Source: Pseudomonas protegens (GTDB lineage: Bacteria > Pseudomonadota > Gammaproteobacteria > Pseudomonadales > Pseudomonadaceae). From it: 64,000 nt of DNA. The position numbers were made by a program, and so were the translations under genes. Where the stretch lies: assembly GCF_003363755.1 (NCBI RefSeq), contig NZ_CP031396.1, positions 434,001 to 498,000 of the forward strand, read 5' to 3'. The notes below the pieces were generated by a model. That model saw nothing but the letters and a program-made list of their open reading frames with translations, was not told where the DNA came from and did not search any database. Below are positions 34,400 to 43,525 of the stretch, one piece after another (position 1 is the stretch's first letter; each line of letters opens with the position of its first letter).

Positions 34400-35500
34400 A
34401 TGACCGATCAGAACCTGTTCACCCCTTACACCCTCGGCGCCCTCGCGCTGTCGAACCGCATCGTCCTCGCGCCACTGACCCGCAACCGCGCCGGCGCAGG
34501 CTCTGTTCCCAGCGAATTCGCCGCCACCTATTACAGCCAACGCGCTAGCGCCGGCTTGCTGATCAGCGAAGCCACGCAGATTTCCCAACAGGGCCAGGGC
34601 TATCAGGACACCCCCGGGATCTACACCCAGGCGCAGATTGAGGGCTGGCGCACCGTGACCGACGCCGTGCACGCCAAGGGCGCAAAGATCTTCGCGCAAC
34701 TGTGGCATGTCGGCCGCGTATCCCACGTTGACCTGCAAGAAAACGGCGCCGCCCCCGTGGCCCCTTCCGCGTTGCGCGCGGCCACCCAGGTGTTCGTCAA
34801 CAACCGCTTTGAAGACGCCAGCGAGCCGCGCGCACTGGACATCAGCGAACTGCCGGGGATAGTCGCCGATTTCCGCCAGGCCGCGGCAAACGCCATTGCC
34901 GCCGGCTTCGACGGCGTGGAAATTCACGGCGCGAACGGCTACTTGCTGGATCAGTTCCTCAAGGACAGTGCCAACGTGCGCACCGATGCTTACGGCGGCT
35001 CGATTGAAAACCGTGCGCGCCTGTTGCTCGAAGTCACCGCAGCCGTGATCAATGAAATCGGCGCAGATCGCACCGGGGTGCGCTTGTCGCCAGTGTCGCC
35101 GGCCAACGGTGTCTCCAGCAGCAATGCGCAGGCGCAATTCGATTACCTCGTCGATCAACTCGACGCCCTCGGCGTGGTTTACCTGCACATGGTCGAAGGT
35201 GCGACCGGTGGCCCGCGTGACGTGGCGCCATTGGATTTCGCCGCCCTGCGCCAGCGCTTCAAAAACACCTACATCGCCAACAACGGCTATGACCTGGAGC
35301 TGGCGACCTCGCGGCTCGCCGAAGACCAGGCCGATCTGATCGCCTTCGGTCGCCCGTTCATTGCTAACCCGGATCTTGTGGAGCGCCTGCAAAGCGGTGC
35401 GCCGCTGTCCGCCTTCAATCCCGCCACGCTCTATGGCGGCGGCGCGACGGGCTATATCGACTACCCGACCTTGGCCGAGTCGGGCGCCCGCGCCAACTGA
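34400..35500 (+). CDS. Old Yellow Enzyme family alkene reductase (NemA-like)
   Basis: A 366-residue FMN enzyme of the OYE family, reducing activated C=C bonds or nitro compounds with NAD(P)H. Visible marks: LFTPYTLGALALSNRIVLAPLTRNRA (FMN binding at the start), QLWHVGRVSH, GFDGVEIHGANGYLLDQFL with the HGAN substrate-binding pair, TDAYGGSIENRARLLLEV and ADLIAFGRPFIANPDL. It lies divergent from a NemR-like TetR gene and in front of SDR, hydrolase and MDR genes, suggesting an induced electrophile-detoxification set. ATG 34400 gives the usual N-terminus. Confidence 0.95.
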   Translation: MTDQNLFTPYTLGALALSNRIVLAPLTRNRAGAGSVPSEFAATYYSQRASAGLLISEATQISQQGQGYQDTPGIYTQAQIEGWRTVTDAVHAKGAKIFAQLWHVGRVSHVDLQENGAAPVAPSALRAATQVFVNNRFEDASEPRALDISELPGIVADFRQAAANAIAAGFDGVEIHGANGYLLDQFLKDSANVRTDAYGGSIENRARLLLEVTAAVINEIGADRTGVRLSPVSPANGVSSSNAQAQFDYLVDQLDALGVVYLHMVEGATGGPRDVAPLDFAALRQRFKNTYIANNGYDLELATSRLAEDQADLIAFGRPFIANPDLVERLQSGAPLSAFNPATLYGGGATGYIDYPTLAESGARAN

Positions 35501-35554
35501 GCCCTACCCGCTCACACCAGCTGTCTGTCCCTTTCCTGAAAGAGAGATACCCCC

Positions 35555-36343
35555 ATGAACACTCGCCCTACCGTTCTCATCACCGGTGCCTCCAGCGGCA
35601 TTGGCGCCACCTACGCCGAGCGCTTTGCACAACGCGGCCACGACCTGGTGCTGGTCGCCCGCGATCAGGCGCGCCTGGACGCACTGGCCGCCCAATTGCG
35701 CAGCGAGCACGAGGTCGCCGTCGAGGTGATGAAAGCGGATTTGACCCAACTCAGCGATCTGACCACCGTTGAAGTCCGCCTGCGCGACGACGCCCGCATC
35801 GGCATCCTCATCAATAATGCCGGCGCCGCCCTGTCCGGCAGCTTCGTCGAACAAAGCACCGACAGCGTTGCGCAACTGGTCGCCCTCAACACCACCGCGC
35901 TGGTGCGCCTGGCCAGTGCCATTACCCCGCGTCTGGCCAAGGCCGGCGATGGCGCGATCATCAACATCGGTTCGGTGGTGGGCCTGGCGCCGGAATTCGG
36001 CATGACGGTGTATGGCGCGACCAAGGCTTTCGTGCTGTTCCTGTCCCAAGGCCTGAGCCTGGAGCTGGCGCCCCGGGGCGTGTACGTGCAGGCCGTGCTG
36101 CCGGCGGCGACCCGCACGGAGATCTGGGACCGCTCCGGCGTCGACATCAACACCCTGAGCGACATCATGGAAGTCGGCGATCTGGTGGATGCCGCCCTGG
36201 TCGGTTTCGATCGGCGCGAACCGGTGACCATCCCGCCGCTGCAACAGGCCGAACGCTGGGATGACCTGCAGAACGCGCGTCAGGCCCTGCTGGGGCAGAT
36301 CCGTCAATCCGAGGTTGCCCAGCGTTACCAGGCCCAACAATGA
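35555..36343 (+). CDS. Short-chain dehydrogenase/reductase
   Basis: A 262-residue classical SDR: the NAD(P) motif TGASSGIGATYAERFAQRGHDL, the NNAG motif (INNAGAALSGS), the Ser of INIGSVVGLAPEF and the catalytic YGATK (Tyr-x-x-x-Lys). It should oxidise or reduce an alcohol/carbonyl in the cytoplasm. A good Shine-Dalgarno (AAAGAGAG) precedes the ATG. It follows the alkene reductase gene by 54 bases on the same strand and may reduce its products. The substrate is unknown. Confidence 0.93.
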   Translation: MNTRPTVLITGASSGIGATYAERFAQRGHDLVLVARDQARLDALAAQLRSEHEVAVEVMKADLTQLSDLTTVEVRLRDDARIGILINNAGAALSGSFVEQSTDSVAQLVALNTTALVRLASAITPRLAKAGDGAIINIGSVVGLAPEFGMTVYGATKAFVLFLSQGLSLELAPRGVYVQAVLPAATRTEIWDRSGVDINTLSDIMEVGDLVDAALVGFDRREPVTIPPLQQAERWDDLQNARQALLGQIRQSEVAQRYQAQQ

Positions 36344-36418
36344 TCGTCAGATAGCGAGCATTCGCGGCGGATTCGCGGCAGGCACTGCGACGAATCCGCT
36401 CCGCTGTTCGGAGTAGCA

Positions 36419-37288
36419 ATGAATCCCATACAGACAACTCGCGCCCCGGCTGAGCAGACCTCGTTCATCGACGCGGCGAACCAGTCGATCATGGTCAGGG
36501 GCATTCCCTTCGCCTATCGCGATACCGGCCCCGCTGGCGGCGTGCCCCTGGTGCTGTTCAACCATTGGGGCGCGGTGCTGGACCACTTCGACCCAGCCAT
36601 CATCGATGGGCTGGCACAGACCCGGCGGGTCATCACCACCGACTATCGCGGCATCGGCGGCTCGGGTGGCAGCGCGCCACTGACGGTCGGCGAAATGGCG
36701 CAAGACGCCATTGAGTTGATCCAGGCCCTGGGGTTCAAGAGTGTCGATGTACTGGGCTTTTCACTCGGCGGCTTCGTTGCTCAGGAGATCGCCCTCAAGG
36801 CCCCCGAATGGGTGCGCCGCTTGATTCTCACCGGCACCGGACCGGCCGGCGGCAGCGGTATCGACAAGGTCGGCTCGGTGACCTGGCCCTTGATGCTCAA
36901 AGGCTTGCTGACCTTGCGCGATCCCAAGGTCTACCTGTTCTTCACGTCGACGGACAATGGTCGCCGAGCCGCCTCGGCGTATCTGCAACGGCTCAAAGCA
37001 CGCCGGAAAAATCACGACAAGGGCCCGACGCCGCGGGCTTTCCTGCGGCAGTTGCAGGCCATCACGGCATGGGGCAAACAGACGCCGCACGATCTGCAAC
37101 ACCTGAAAACGCCGACGCTGGTGGTCAACGGCGACAATGACCTCATGGTACCCAGCGTCAACTCGCGCGCCCTGGCTGAGCGCATCCCCCATGCGCAGCT
37201 TGTGCTGTATGAGGACGCCGGCCACGGCAGCATTTTCCAGCACCACACGGACTTCGTGACCCGGGTATTGAGGTTCCTTGATGACTGA
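36419..37288 (+). CDS. Alpha/beta-hydrolase
   Basis: A 289-residue hydrolase. The nucleophile elbow is GFSLGGFVAQEIAL, the oxyanion region LFNHWGAVLDHFD, the acid VVNGDNDLMVP and the late His in EDAGHGSIF. It lacks a signal peptide. Sequence and size fit the haloperoxidase/ester hydrolase group of the fold, but the substrate cannot be named. It is the third gene in the run that begins with the ene-reductase. The gap to the SDR gene is 75 bases, so co-transcription is likely. Confidence 0.92.
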   Translation: MNPIQTTRAPAEQTSFIDAANQSIMVRGIPFAYRDTGPAGGVPLVLFNHWGAVLDHFDPAIIDGLAQTRRVITTDYRGIGGSGGSAPLTVGEMAQDAIELIQALGFKSVDVLGFSLGGFVAQEIALKAPEWVRRLILTGTGPAGGSGIDKVGSVTWPLMLKGLLTLRDPKVYLFFTSTDNGRRAASAYLQRLKARRKNHDKGPTPRAFLRQLQAITAWGKQTPHDLQHLKTPTLVVNGDNDLMVPSVNSRALAERIPHAQLVLYEDAGHGSIFQHHTDFVTRVLRFLDD

Positions 37289-37351
37289 CAGCACCTGGCC
37301 GCAACCGCAACAGCCCCCCTACTGACGCCAACCCAACAGAGCCGCATACCC

Positions 37352-38350
37352 ATGAAGGCATTTTCAATTGATCGCTACGGCAAGAACAGCGGACGCCTGA
37401 GCGAAGTCCCCACGCCCGAGGTGGGGCCCCACGATGTATTGATCGAGGTTCATGCCAGCAGCGTCAACCTGCTGGATTCGAAAATCCGCCAGGGCGAATT
37501 CAAGCTGATCCTGCCTTATAAATTGCCGCTGATATTGGGCAATGACCTGGCAGGGGTCGTGGTCGAAGTCGGCCCGCAAGTGCGGCGTTTCAAACCCGGC
37601 GATGCCGTTTATGCTCGCCCGCCGCAAACGCGGATCGGCACCTTTGCCCAATGGATCGCCGTGCATCAGGACGCGGTCGCTCTCAAGCCGGCCAACATCG
37701 ACATGGCGCAAGCCGCGTCCATTCCCCTGGTGGCCCTGACTGCCTGGCAAGTGCTGGTGGAAACCGCGCAACTGAAAAAAGGCCAGAAAGTGCTGATCCA
37801 TGCAGGCTCAGGCGGCGTCGGCACCCTGGCCATCCAGCTTGCCAAGCACCTCGGCGCCTTTGTCGCGACCACCACCAGCACGGGGAATGTCGAATGGGTC
37901 AAAGCCCTGGGCGCCGATCAGGTGATCGACTACAAGCAGCAGAATTTCGAAAGCCTCTTGCATGGCTACGACCTGGTGTTGAACAGCCTCGGTGCCGATG
38001 TGCTGGAGAAATCCCTCAAGGTCCTCAAGCCCGGCGGCCAGCTGATTTCCATCTCCGGTCCCCCCACCGTGCAGTTCGCCCAGGAGCAAGGCTTGTCCTG
38101 GCCATTGCAGCAGGTCATGCGCCTCTTGAGCTTCGGTATCCGGCGCAAGGCGCGCCAGCGGGACGTCCGCTACGCCTTTGTGTTCATGCGGGCCGATGGC
38201 GCCCAGCTGCAACAGATCACCGCGCTGATCGAGGCCGGCATCATCAAGCCTGTGGTTGACCGCAGCTTCAGTTTCGAATCGACGGCAGAGGCCTTGCAGT
38301 ACGTCGAGCAGGGACGAGCCAAGGGCAAGGTGGTGATCAAGATCAAATGA
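37352..38350 (+). CDS. MDR-family NAD(P)-dependent reductase (quinone oxidoreductase type)
   Basis: A 332-residue zinc-independent medium-chain reductase: VGPHDVLIEVHASSVNLLDSKIR, LGNDLAGVVVEVGPQVRRFKPGD, the cofactor loop VLIHAGSGGVGTLAIQLAKHLGA and the C-terminal RAKGKVVIKIK. This is close to quinone/enone oxidoreductases that reduce alpha,beta-unsaturated carbonyls. It completes a row of ene-reductase, SDR, hydrolase and MDR genes. Its stop overlaps the start of a small proline-rich open frame (ATGA). Confidence 0.92.
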   Translation: MKAFSIDRYGKNSGRLSEVPTPEVGPHDVLIEVHASSVNLLDSKIRQGEFKLILPYKLPLILGNDLAGVVVEVGPQVRRFKPGDAVYARPPQTRIGTFAQWIAVHQDAVALKPANIDMAQAASIPLVALTAWQVLVETAQLKKGQKVLIHAGSGGVGTLAIQLAKHLGAFVATTTSTGNVEWVKALGADQVIDYKQQNFESLLHGYDLVLNSLGADVLEKSLKVLKPGGQLISISGPPTVQFAQEQGLSWPLQQVMRLLSFGIRRKARQRDVRYAFVFMRADGAQLQQITALIEAGIIKPVVDRSFSFESTAEALQYVEQGRAKGKVVIKIK

Positions 38351-38505
38351 CCACAGCGCCTACCGATGACCCGACTGAATCGACGACAGCCCCTGAACCC
38401 GACGAGGCAACGCCGGCGCAGGCGCCGGACAAACCTGCACCGCAAGAGCCGGCGGGTGCTGTTGCGCCGCCGATTCTTTGGCGCCGCTTGATGCTGGAGC
38501 CGTAG
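38347..38505 (+). CDS. Small Pro-rich open frame, 52 residues
   Basis: This frame begins in the stop of the MDR reductase gene (ATGA overlap) and encodes a Thr/Pro/Ala/Glu-rich peptide starting MTTAPTDDPTESTTAPEPDE and ending ILWRRLMLEP. It has no membrane segment. The overlap could give translational coupling, but low complexity and lack of a family make it doubtful. It may be a real small protein or a chance frame. Confidence 0.3.
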   Translation: MTTAPTDDPTESTTAPEPDEATPAQAPDKPAPQEPAGAVAPPILWRRLMLEP

Positions 38506-38551
38506 CGAAACCGCGTGAGTTTGCCCGGGTTCCGGTCGTCACCCAGGCCGG

Positions 38552-38962
38552 CTAGACCTCGGCAGACGCCCCCTCATCGGCTTCGCGCAGAATCCGTTCA
38601 AGCGCCGGCCGCGTCCACTTTTCCCAAGGCAACTCATCCTGCCCATCCCCCGGGTGACGATACTCTCCGGCATCAAACGCGAGGTAGATGGAAAAGGCCG
38701 GCTCGGGCATGTCAGCGTTCAAGGACAGATCAACAATGTCACTGAACAAGGTATTCATGACCGCATCGCCGTAATGAAAGTCGCGCCGCCCCTCGATAAA
38801 GAGCCGGGCCACCGCCATGGCGACTTGATTGAAAAGAGCGCACCGGTCTATCTGCACCCCGTCATACAGACGATTCAAGTCATGGCAGGAGTCGCTTTCG
38901 ATCGCTTCCAGCACCTTGTGAAGCTCGGCTTCACTCAACATCCTCTGCATCCACTGGCCCAC
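38552..38962 (-). CDS. Hypothetical protein, 136 residues
   Basis: A small acidic helical protein (MLSEAELHKVLEAIESDSCHDLNRLYDG at the N-terminus, DELPWEKWTRPALERILREADEG at the C-terminus) with no signal peptide or membrane segment. I do not recognise the family. It is separated from the LysE-type gene by about 110 bases on the same strand and convergent with the MDR-type gene. The annotated start at 38962 may be late; ATG 38947 (MQRMLSEAEL) is equally possible. Confidence 0.55.
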   Translation of the reverse strand: MGQWMQRMLSEAELHKVLEAIESDSCHDLNRLYDGVQIDRCALFNQVAMAVARLFIEGRRDFHYGDAVMNTLFSDIVDLSLNADMPEPAFSIYLAFDAGEYRHPGDGQDELPWEKWTRPALERILREADEGASAEV

Positions 38963-39071
38963 CGTTTGTCCGGAAGGCGCAGATTAGCATCCGCCAGACG
39001 CCCTGTTCATCGGATCAAGGCCACCGAAGAGGACCGGCAAGCCTGGGCGCTGAAAGCCGCGGCAAAAACAC

Positions 39072-39677
39072 CTACACCGCACGAACCACGGTGTAAGTGA
39101 GGGTGGCGGAAAACAGCGCCAGAACGACGGCGGTGCCCCGGGAAAACAGCGGTCCAGAAACCCGCCCCAGGTATTCGGCTCGAATGCCCGCCCCCAGCGA
39201 GACCCAGAGCAAGGCTATTGGCGCCAGTGCCAGGAAGAAAGCGCTTAATGACGGCAGGAACCCTCCCAGGCTGGCGAATGAGCTGGCCGGGAAGATCACA
39301 CTGGCGAAGATCAGCCCCTTGGGGTTGAGCAAGGTGGCAATCAACAGGTGCCGTGGCCAGCTCTCAAAGCGCTCGGTGTGCTGGGCTCCGGTGGTGGAAG
39401 TCTTCCAGGTCTTCAAGGCCAGCGCTGCGATGTACAAGGCGCACAGCAGCTTGATCAGGTGGATCAGCCACGGGTAGTCGTGGGACAGCAGCACAAGCCC
39501 CCAGCCCCAAGTGCAGATCGAAACGGTGTAGCCGAGCATTTCGATCAACACCAGTGGCAGCGAGCGCAACACGCCGAACTTGAAGCCCGAGGCCAGCAGC
39601 AAGGTGTTTGAGGGCCCCGGCACTACCAGTATCAGGGACGAAAAAAGCGCGATCTTGTAGAGGTCATCCATTTGCAT
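39072..39677 (-). CDS. pltP: LysE/RhtB-family exporter beside the plt genes (PltP-like)
   Basis: A 201-residue membrane protein with about six helices of the LysE/RhtB amino-acid exporter family: LYKIALFSSLILVVPGPSNTLLLASGFKFG is the typical PGP-containing start, and LLNPKGLIFASVIFP is the conserved middle. It could export small metabolites. It lies 66 bases downstream of pltO on the same strand, where I recall pltP lies in P. protegens; the symbol is from that memory and so tentative. The role in pyoluteorin export is not proven. Confidence 0.7.
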   Translation of the reverse strand: MQMDDLYKIALFSSLILVVPGPSNTLLLASGFKFGVLRSLPLVLIEMLGYTVSICTWGWGLVLLSHDYPWLIHLIKLLCALYIAALALKTWKTSTTGAQHTERFESWPRHLLIATLLNPKGLIFASVIFPASSFASLGGFLPSLSAFFLALAPIALLWVSLGAGIRAEYLGRVSGPLFSRGTAVVLALFSATLTYTVVRAV

Positions 39678-39742
39678 GGCTTCCTATTCCGTTAGGAAAG
39701 TGGGTCTGTGGGGAGTGCTGCCAGAGGCAGCGTTTCAGGGGC

Positions 39743-41239
39743 TCAGGTGGAATGCCTACCCATGGATTTGTAAATGCTGATCAGGTGAGTACGCAGTTGA
39801 CTGTCGCTATTGACCAGGTCGCGCTGCGCCTCCAGCACGGTGCGCTGCGCTTCCAGTTCCTCCAGGTAGCTGGCCTCCCCGGCCGCGTACCGGACGCGGG
39901 TCCACTCATAGGTGCGGGCCTTGCTGTCATAGCTGTCCTTGAGGTGCGCGGCACGCTGGTATTCGTTGTGGTAGCGGCTCATGGCATCGTCCACTTCCTG
40001 CCAGGCTGCCAGTACGGTCCGGTGAAATGCCACGGCCGCCTCTTGCTGTTCGAGTGTGCGCAGGACCACGGTCTTGCTGCGCCGCCCACGGTCGAACAGC
40101 GGCAGGTCCAGGCGCGGCCCTACCGACCAGGTGCGGCTGCTCCAGTCGGCAAACTGGCCGCTCTTGTAGGATTCGAAGCCGAAGTCGGCCCCCAGCATCA
40201 CGCTCGGGTACAGTTCGGCCTCGGCCACTCCGATGCCCGCCGTCGCCCGGTGCAAGCGGGCCTGGGCCGCGCGGATGTCCGGACGCTCCCGGGCCAGGTC
40301 GCCAGGCAGGCCCAACTGCAGGTTGGGCAGCGGGCGGCTCAAGGCATTATCAGGCCGCTCCGCGAGCAAGGTTTCCAGGGCTCCGGGATGCTCCCCCAGC
40401 AACAGCGCAATACGGTTGCCCGCCTGGGTGTGCAGCGCCTTCCAACCCGGTATCTGTGCATGCAGCGAGGCCAGCCGTGCCTCTTGGCGTTCCACCGCGA
40501 ACCCGTCTTCCTCGCCCTCCCGGGCCTGGACGGCAACCACTTGCAGGTGCGCGGCCAGGATCTGTGCCTCCTGCTCCAGAAGACGGGTCTGGCGCTGTGC
40601 GGTACGCACTTCGAAGTAGTTTCGCGCCAGCTCGCTGGAGACACTGAGCAACACGTCGTCCAGGGTCGCGGCCGCACCATCGACCTCGGCCTGGGCGGCT
40701 TCACCCAGGCGTGACACCCGCCCCCAGAGATCCAGCTCCCATGAAACGTCGAACCCGGCCTGGTACAGGCTATAAGGGTCGGTAAGCACCTTTTCCAGGG
40801 CATCACTGTCGCTGCCCAAGGCTTCAAGCATTCGATTGTTCGGCGCGTACCGGCTTTGCCGGTTTCGCGAAGCCGCCGCGGAAAAGGACACTTCAGGCGT
40901 TTCCAGGGAAGCGACTATCTGGCGTTGCAACCGCACCTGGGCAAACCGCAGCAAGGCCGTGTGCAGGTCCGGGCTGCCTTCGCGCACCTGGGCCTGCAGC
41001 TGGTCCAGCACCGGGTCGCCAAACACCTGCCACCAGTTGCCGTCTGCGGTGTGCGAGGTGGTCGCCGGGGCTTTGCCCGGCACCGAAGAGGCTGGCGGGC
41101 CACTGTGCCAATCCGTCCAGCGTTCCGGGCTAGGTACTGCCGGTGCCTTGAAATCGGGCCCGACGGTGCAGGCGGTGATGGCCAGCAGCATGGCCAGCGT
41201 CAGCCCATTACGCAGGTATCCAGAGTGAGTAGTTTTCAT
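39743..41239 (-). CDS. pltO: Outer-membrane efflux lipoprotein PltO
   Basis: A 498-residue TolC/OprM-type outer-membrane factor. The lipobox AITAC (Cys near residue 24) and the NodT-family start CTVGPDFKAPAVPSPERW are clear, and the paired long helices (LRFAQVRLQRQIVASLETPEVSFSAAASR; RAAHLKDSYDSKARTYEWTR) are typical. I chose ATG 41239 (AAGGAACG upstream); the longer frame runs into pltN. It is the outer-membrane part of the pyoluteorin efflux system with PltI, PltJ, PltK and PltN. The overlap with and order after pltN supports one operon. Confidence 0.93.
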   Translation of the reverse strand: MKTTHSGYLRNGLTLAMLLAITACTVGPDFKAPAVPSPERWTDWHSGPPASSVPGKAPATTSHTADGNWWQVFGDPVLDQLQAQVREGSPDLHTALLRFAQVRLQRQIVASLETPEVSFSAAASRNRQSRYAPNNRMLEALGSDSDALEKVLTDPYSLYQAGFDVSWELDLWGRVSRLGEAAQAEVDGAAATLDDVLLSVSSELARNYFEVRTAQRQTRLLEQEAQILAAHLQVVAVQAREGEEDGFAVERQEARLASLHAQIPGWKALHTQAGNRIALLLGEHPGALETLLAERPDNALSRPLPNLQLGLPGDLARERPDIRAAQARLHRATAGIGVAEAELYPSVMLGADFGFESYKSGQFADWSSRTWSVGPRLDLPLFDRGRRSKTVVLRTLEQQEAAVAFHRTVLAAWQEVDDAMSRYHNEYQRAAHLKDSYDSKARTYEWTRVRYAAGEASYLEELEAQRTVLEAQRDLVNSDSQLRTHLISIYKSMGRHST

Positions 41240-41250
41240 GACGTTCCTTA

Positions 41251-42369
41251 TCACACCAATCGATTGCGAAACAGCCACGCAGCCAGCGGCAGGGTCACCA
41301 GCGCAACGGCAAACATGGGCACCAGGTTCCAGGACACATCCGCCAGCGTTGCCCCCTCCAGGTAGATCCTCCTGACCAGGTCGATGGCAAAGCGCAGCGG
41401 ATCGAGATAGGTCAGCAGTTGCAGGGCCTCGGGCATGCTGTGCACCGGGGTGATCAGGCCGGAGAGCAGGATCAGCGGCATCATCAGCACGAAGGTGTAC
41501 ACCATGGCCTGCTGCATGTTGGCCGACAGCGCCGAGATCGACAGTCCGATGCCCACGCAGGCGCTGGTGAAGACGAATAGCCCCAGGTACAGGTCCAGCA
41601 CGGAGCCGATCATGGGGATCTTGAACCAGAACAGGCCGATGAGGAGGATCAGGCTGGACTGCAAAAGACCGATCAGTACCGACGGCAGTGCCTTGCCCAG
41701 CAAGATCACGAAAGGCGTCAGCGGAGTCACCAGCAACTGGTCGAAGGTGCCCTGCTCGCGCTCCCTGGCTACCGACAACGCCGCCAGCATCAGGGTCTGG
41801 ATCATGCTCAGCGCGGCGATCAGGCCCGGCACTATGTTCCAGCGGGTTTGCAGGTTGGGGTTGAACCAGGCACGGGTCTCCAGGCGGATCGGCGCGTTGT
41901 CCACCGCCAGGAACTGCTGGTTGAAGTCAGCCACCAGGTTGGCGATATGCCCGGCCGCCATTCCCGCGGTCGTCGAGTTGCGACCATCCAGGATCAACTG
42001 CAAGCCGGCGTTTTCATGCCGGCTCAGGCGCTCGTCGAAGTCTGCGGCGATATGCAGCACCAGCAAGGCACTGCCCCGGTCGATCACCGGGGCGATCTCA
42101 TCGACGCTGGTCAGGGTCGACACTCGGGCAAACACCCCGGAGGCATCGAAGCGTGCCAAAAGCTCTGTCGAAGCGCGCCCCTGGCTCTGATCCAGCACGG
42201 CATAAGGCACGTAGTTCAGGTCGTAGGTGGCGCCGTAGCCGAACAGCAATGACTGGACGATCGCCGGGGCAATCAGGATCACCCGGTTGGCCGGGTCCTT
42301 GACGATGGCCAGGAACTCCTTCTGAAACAGGAACAGCAACTCGCGTAGGAAATTCATTAGCTTGTCCAT
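41251..42369 (-). CDS. pltN: ABC-2 type permease PltN
   Basis: A 372-residue ABC-2 permease with an N-terminal helix (about 25-45), a periplasmic domain of about 140 residues and five C-terminal helices containing LSVAREREQGTFDQLLVTPL, the hallmark of this family. It pairs with PltK and the fused ATPase PltJ to form a YhiH/YbhSR-like exporter. It starts 4 bases after the pltK stop, so the two are co-translated. It would move pyoluteorin or an analogue out of the cell, together with the adaptor PltI. Confidence 0.94.
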   Translation of the reverse strand: MDKLMNFLRELLFLFQKEFLAIVKDPANRVILIAPAIVQSLLFGYGATYDLNYVPYAVLDQSQGRASTELLARFDASGVFARVSTLTSVDEIAPVIDRGSALLVLHIAADFDERLSRHENAGLQLILDGRNSTTAGMAAGHIANLVADFNQQFLAVDNAPIRLETRAWFNPNLQTRWNIVPGLIAALSMIQTLMLAALSVAREREQGTFDQLLVTPLTPFVILLGKALPSVLIGLLQSSLILLIGLFWFKIPMIGSVLDLYLGLFVFTSACVGIGLSISALSANMQQAMVYTFVLMMPLILLSGLITPVHSMPEALQLLTYLDPLRFAIDLVRRIYLEGATLADVSWNLVPMFAVALVTLPLAAWLFRNRLV

Positions 42370-42373
42370 GGCT

Positions 42374-43522
42374 TCAATCCAGCTTCTTGCGGGTGCACAG
42401 GCGTGCAGCGTTCAACAGGAACACGGCGTAGGCCGCGAGGATTGCGAGGTTCTTGGCGATCAACGGCCAGTTGTTGCCAGCCAGGAACAGGGTCTTGACC
42501 AGTTCCATGAAGTAAGTCGCCGGCAGGATCGAGCCCACCACGCGGATGAACGTCGGCACATTGCGCAGATCGAAGAGGAACCCCGAGAGCATCAGCGCCG
42601 GCAGGAAGCTGAAGATGATCGCGATCTGGCTGGCCAGGAACTGGTTGCGTGTCTTCGCTGAAATCAGCAGGCCAATGCCCAGGGTGACCAGCAGGTAGAG
42701 CATGGAGCTCAGCAGCAGGAGCACCAGCGACCCCTGGATCGGCACCTCGAACAGCAGCCGCGCCGAAACCAGGCACATCACCAGGCCCAGCAGGCCCACC
42801 AGGAAATAGGGAATGATCTTGGCCAGGAGTATTTCGATCGACCTGACCGGGGTGACGAACAGTGATTCGAGCGTGCCCCGCTCCCACTCCCGGGCCAGTA
42901 CCAGAGAGGTCAGGAAGGCACCCACCAGGGTCATGATCAGGGCGATGAGCCCGGGCACCAGGTACCAGGTACTGCTGTTGGCGGCGTTGAACCACATGCG
43001 TTCGACGACCAGCACCCGACCGGCCGACTGGGGCTGCCCGGAGCGGTCGAACTGCTGCTGTTGCCAGACATTCAGCGCGCCCCTGACATAGCGTCCAAGG
43101 GTTGCCGCGCTGTTGGCATCGGCGCCATGCAGGAGCAATTGCAAGCGCGCATCCTGCTGTTCGAGGCGCCTGGAAAAATCCGCCGGCACGCGAACGATGC
43201 CGTCGACCCGACGCTTGTCCATCAGTGCTTGGGCCTCGGCCATGCTGGTCACCTGGACCACCGAGAAGTAGTCCGAACTCGCAAGCTTCGCCACCACGCT
43301 GCGGGCGCTGGGGGAGCTGTCTTCCAGGACCACGGCCAGCGGCGTGTTGCGAATGTCCAGGGACAGGCCGTAGCCAAATATCAGGATCAGTACGATGGGC
43401 AGGACAATGCCTATCGCCAGGTTGCTCTTGTCGCGCATCAATTGGCGCAACTCCTTTCGGGTGAGCGCAATGAGCCTGCGCCTGAACCCTGAGGCGGATC
43501 GATTGGAGTCAGTCATGGTCAT
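42374..43522 (-). CDS. pltK: ABC-2 type permease PltK
   Basis: A 382-residue permease, paralogous to PltN, with the same plan: N-terminal helix (LAIGIVLPIVLILIFGYGLSL), large extracytoplasmic domain, then helices with VLAREWERGTLESLFVTPV. It sits between pltJ and pltN with gaps of a few bases. The two permeases probably form a heterodimer in the inner membrane, energised by PltJ. Confidence 0.94.
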   Translation of the reverse strand: MTMTDSNRSASGFRRRLIALTRKELRQLMRDKSNLAIGIVLPIVLILIFGYGLSLDIRNTPLAVVLEDSSPSARSVVAKLASSDYFSVVQVTSMAEAQALMDKRRVDGIVRVPADFSRRLEQQDARLQLLLHGADANSAATLGRYVRGALNVWQQQQFDRSGQPQSAGRVLVVERMWFNAANSSTWYLVPGLIALIMTLVGAFLTSLVLAREWERGTLESLFVTPVRSIEILLAKIIPYFLVGLLGLVMCLVSARLLFEVPIQGSLVLLLLSSMLYLLVTLGIGLLISAKTRNQFLASQIAIIFSFLPALMLSGFLFDLRNVPTFIRVVGSILPATYFMELVKTLFLAGNNWPLIAKNLAILAAYAVFLLNAARLCTRKKLD

Positions 43523-43525
43523 TCC

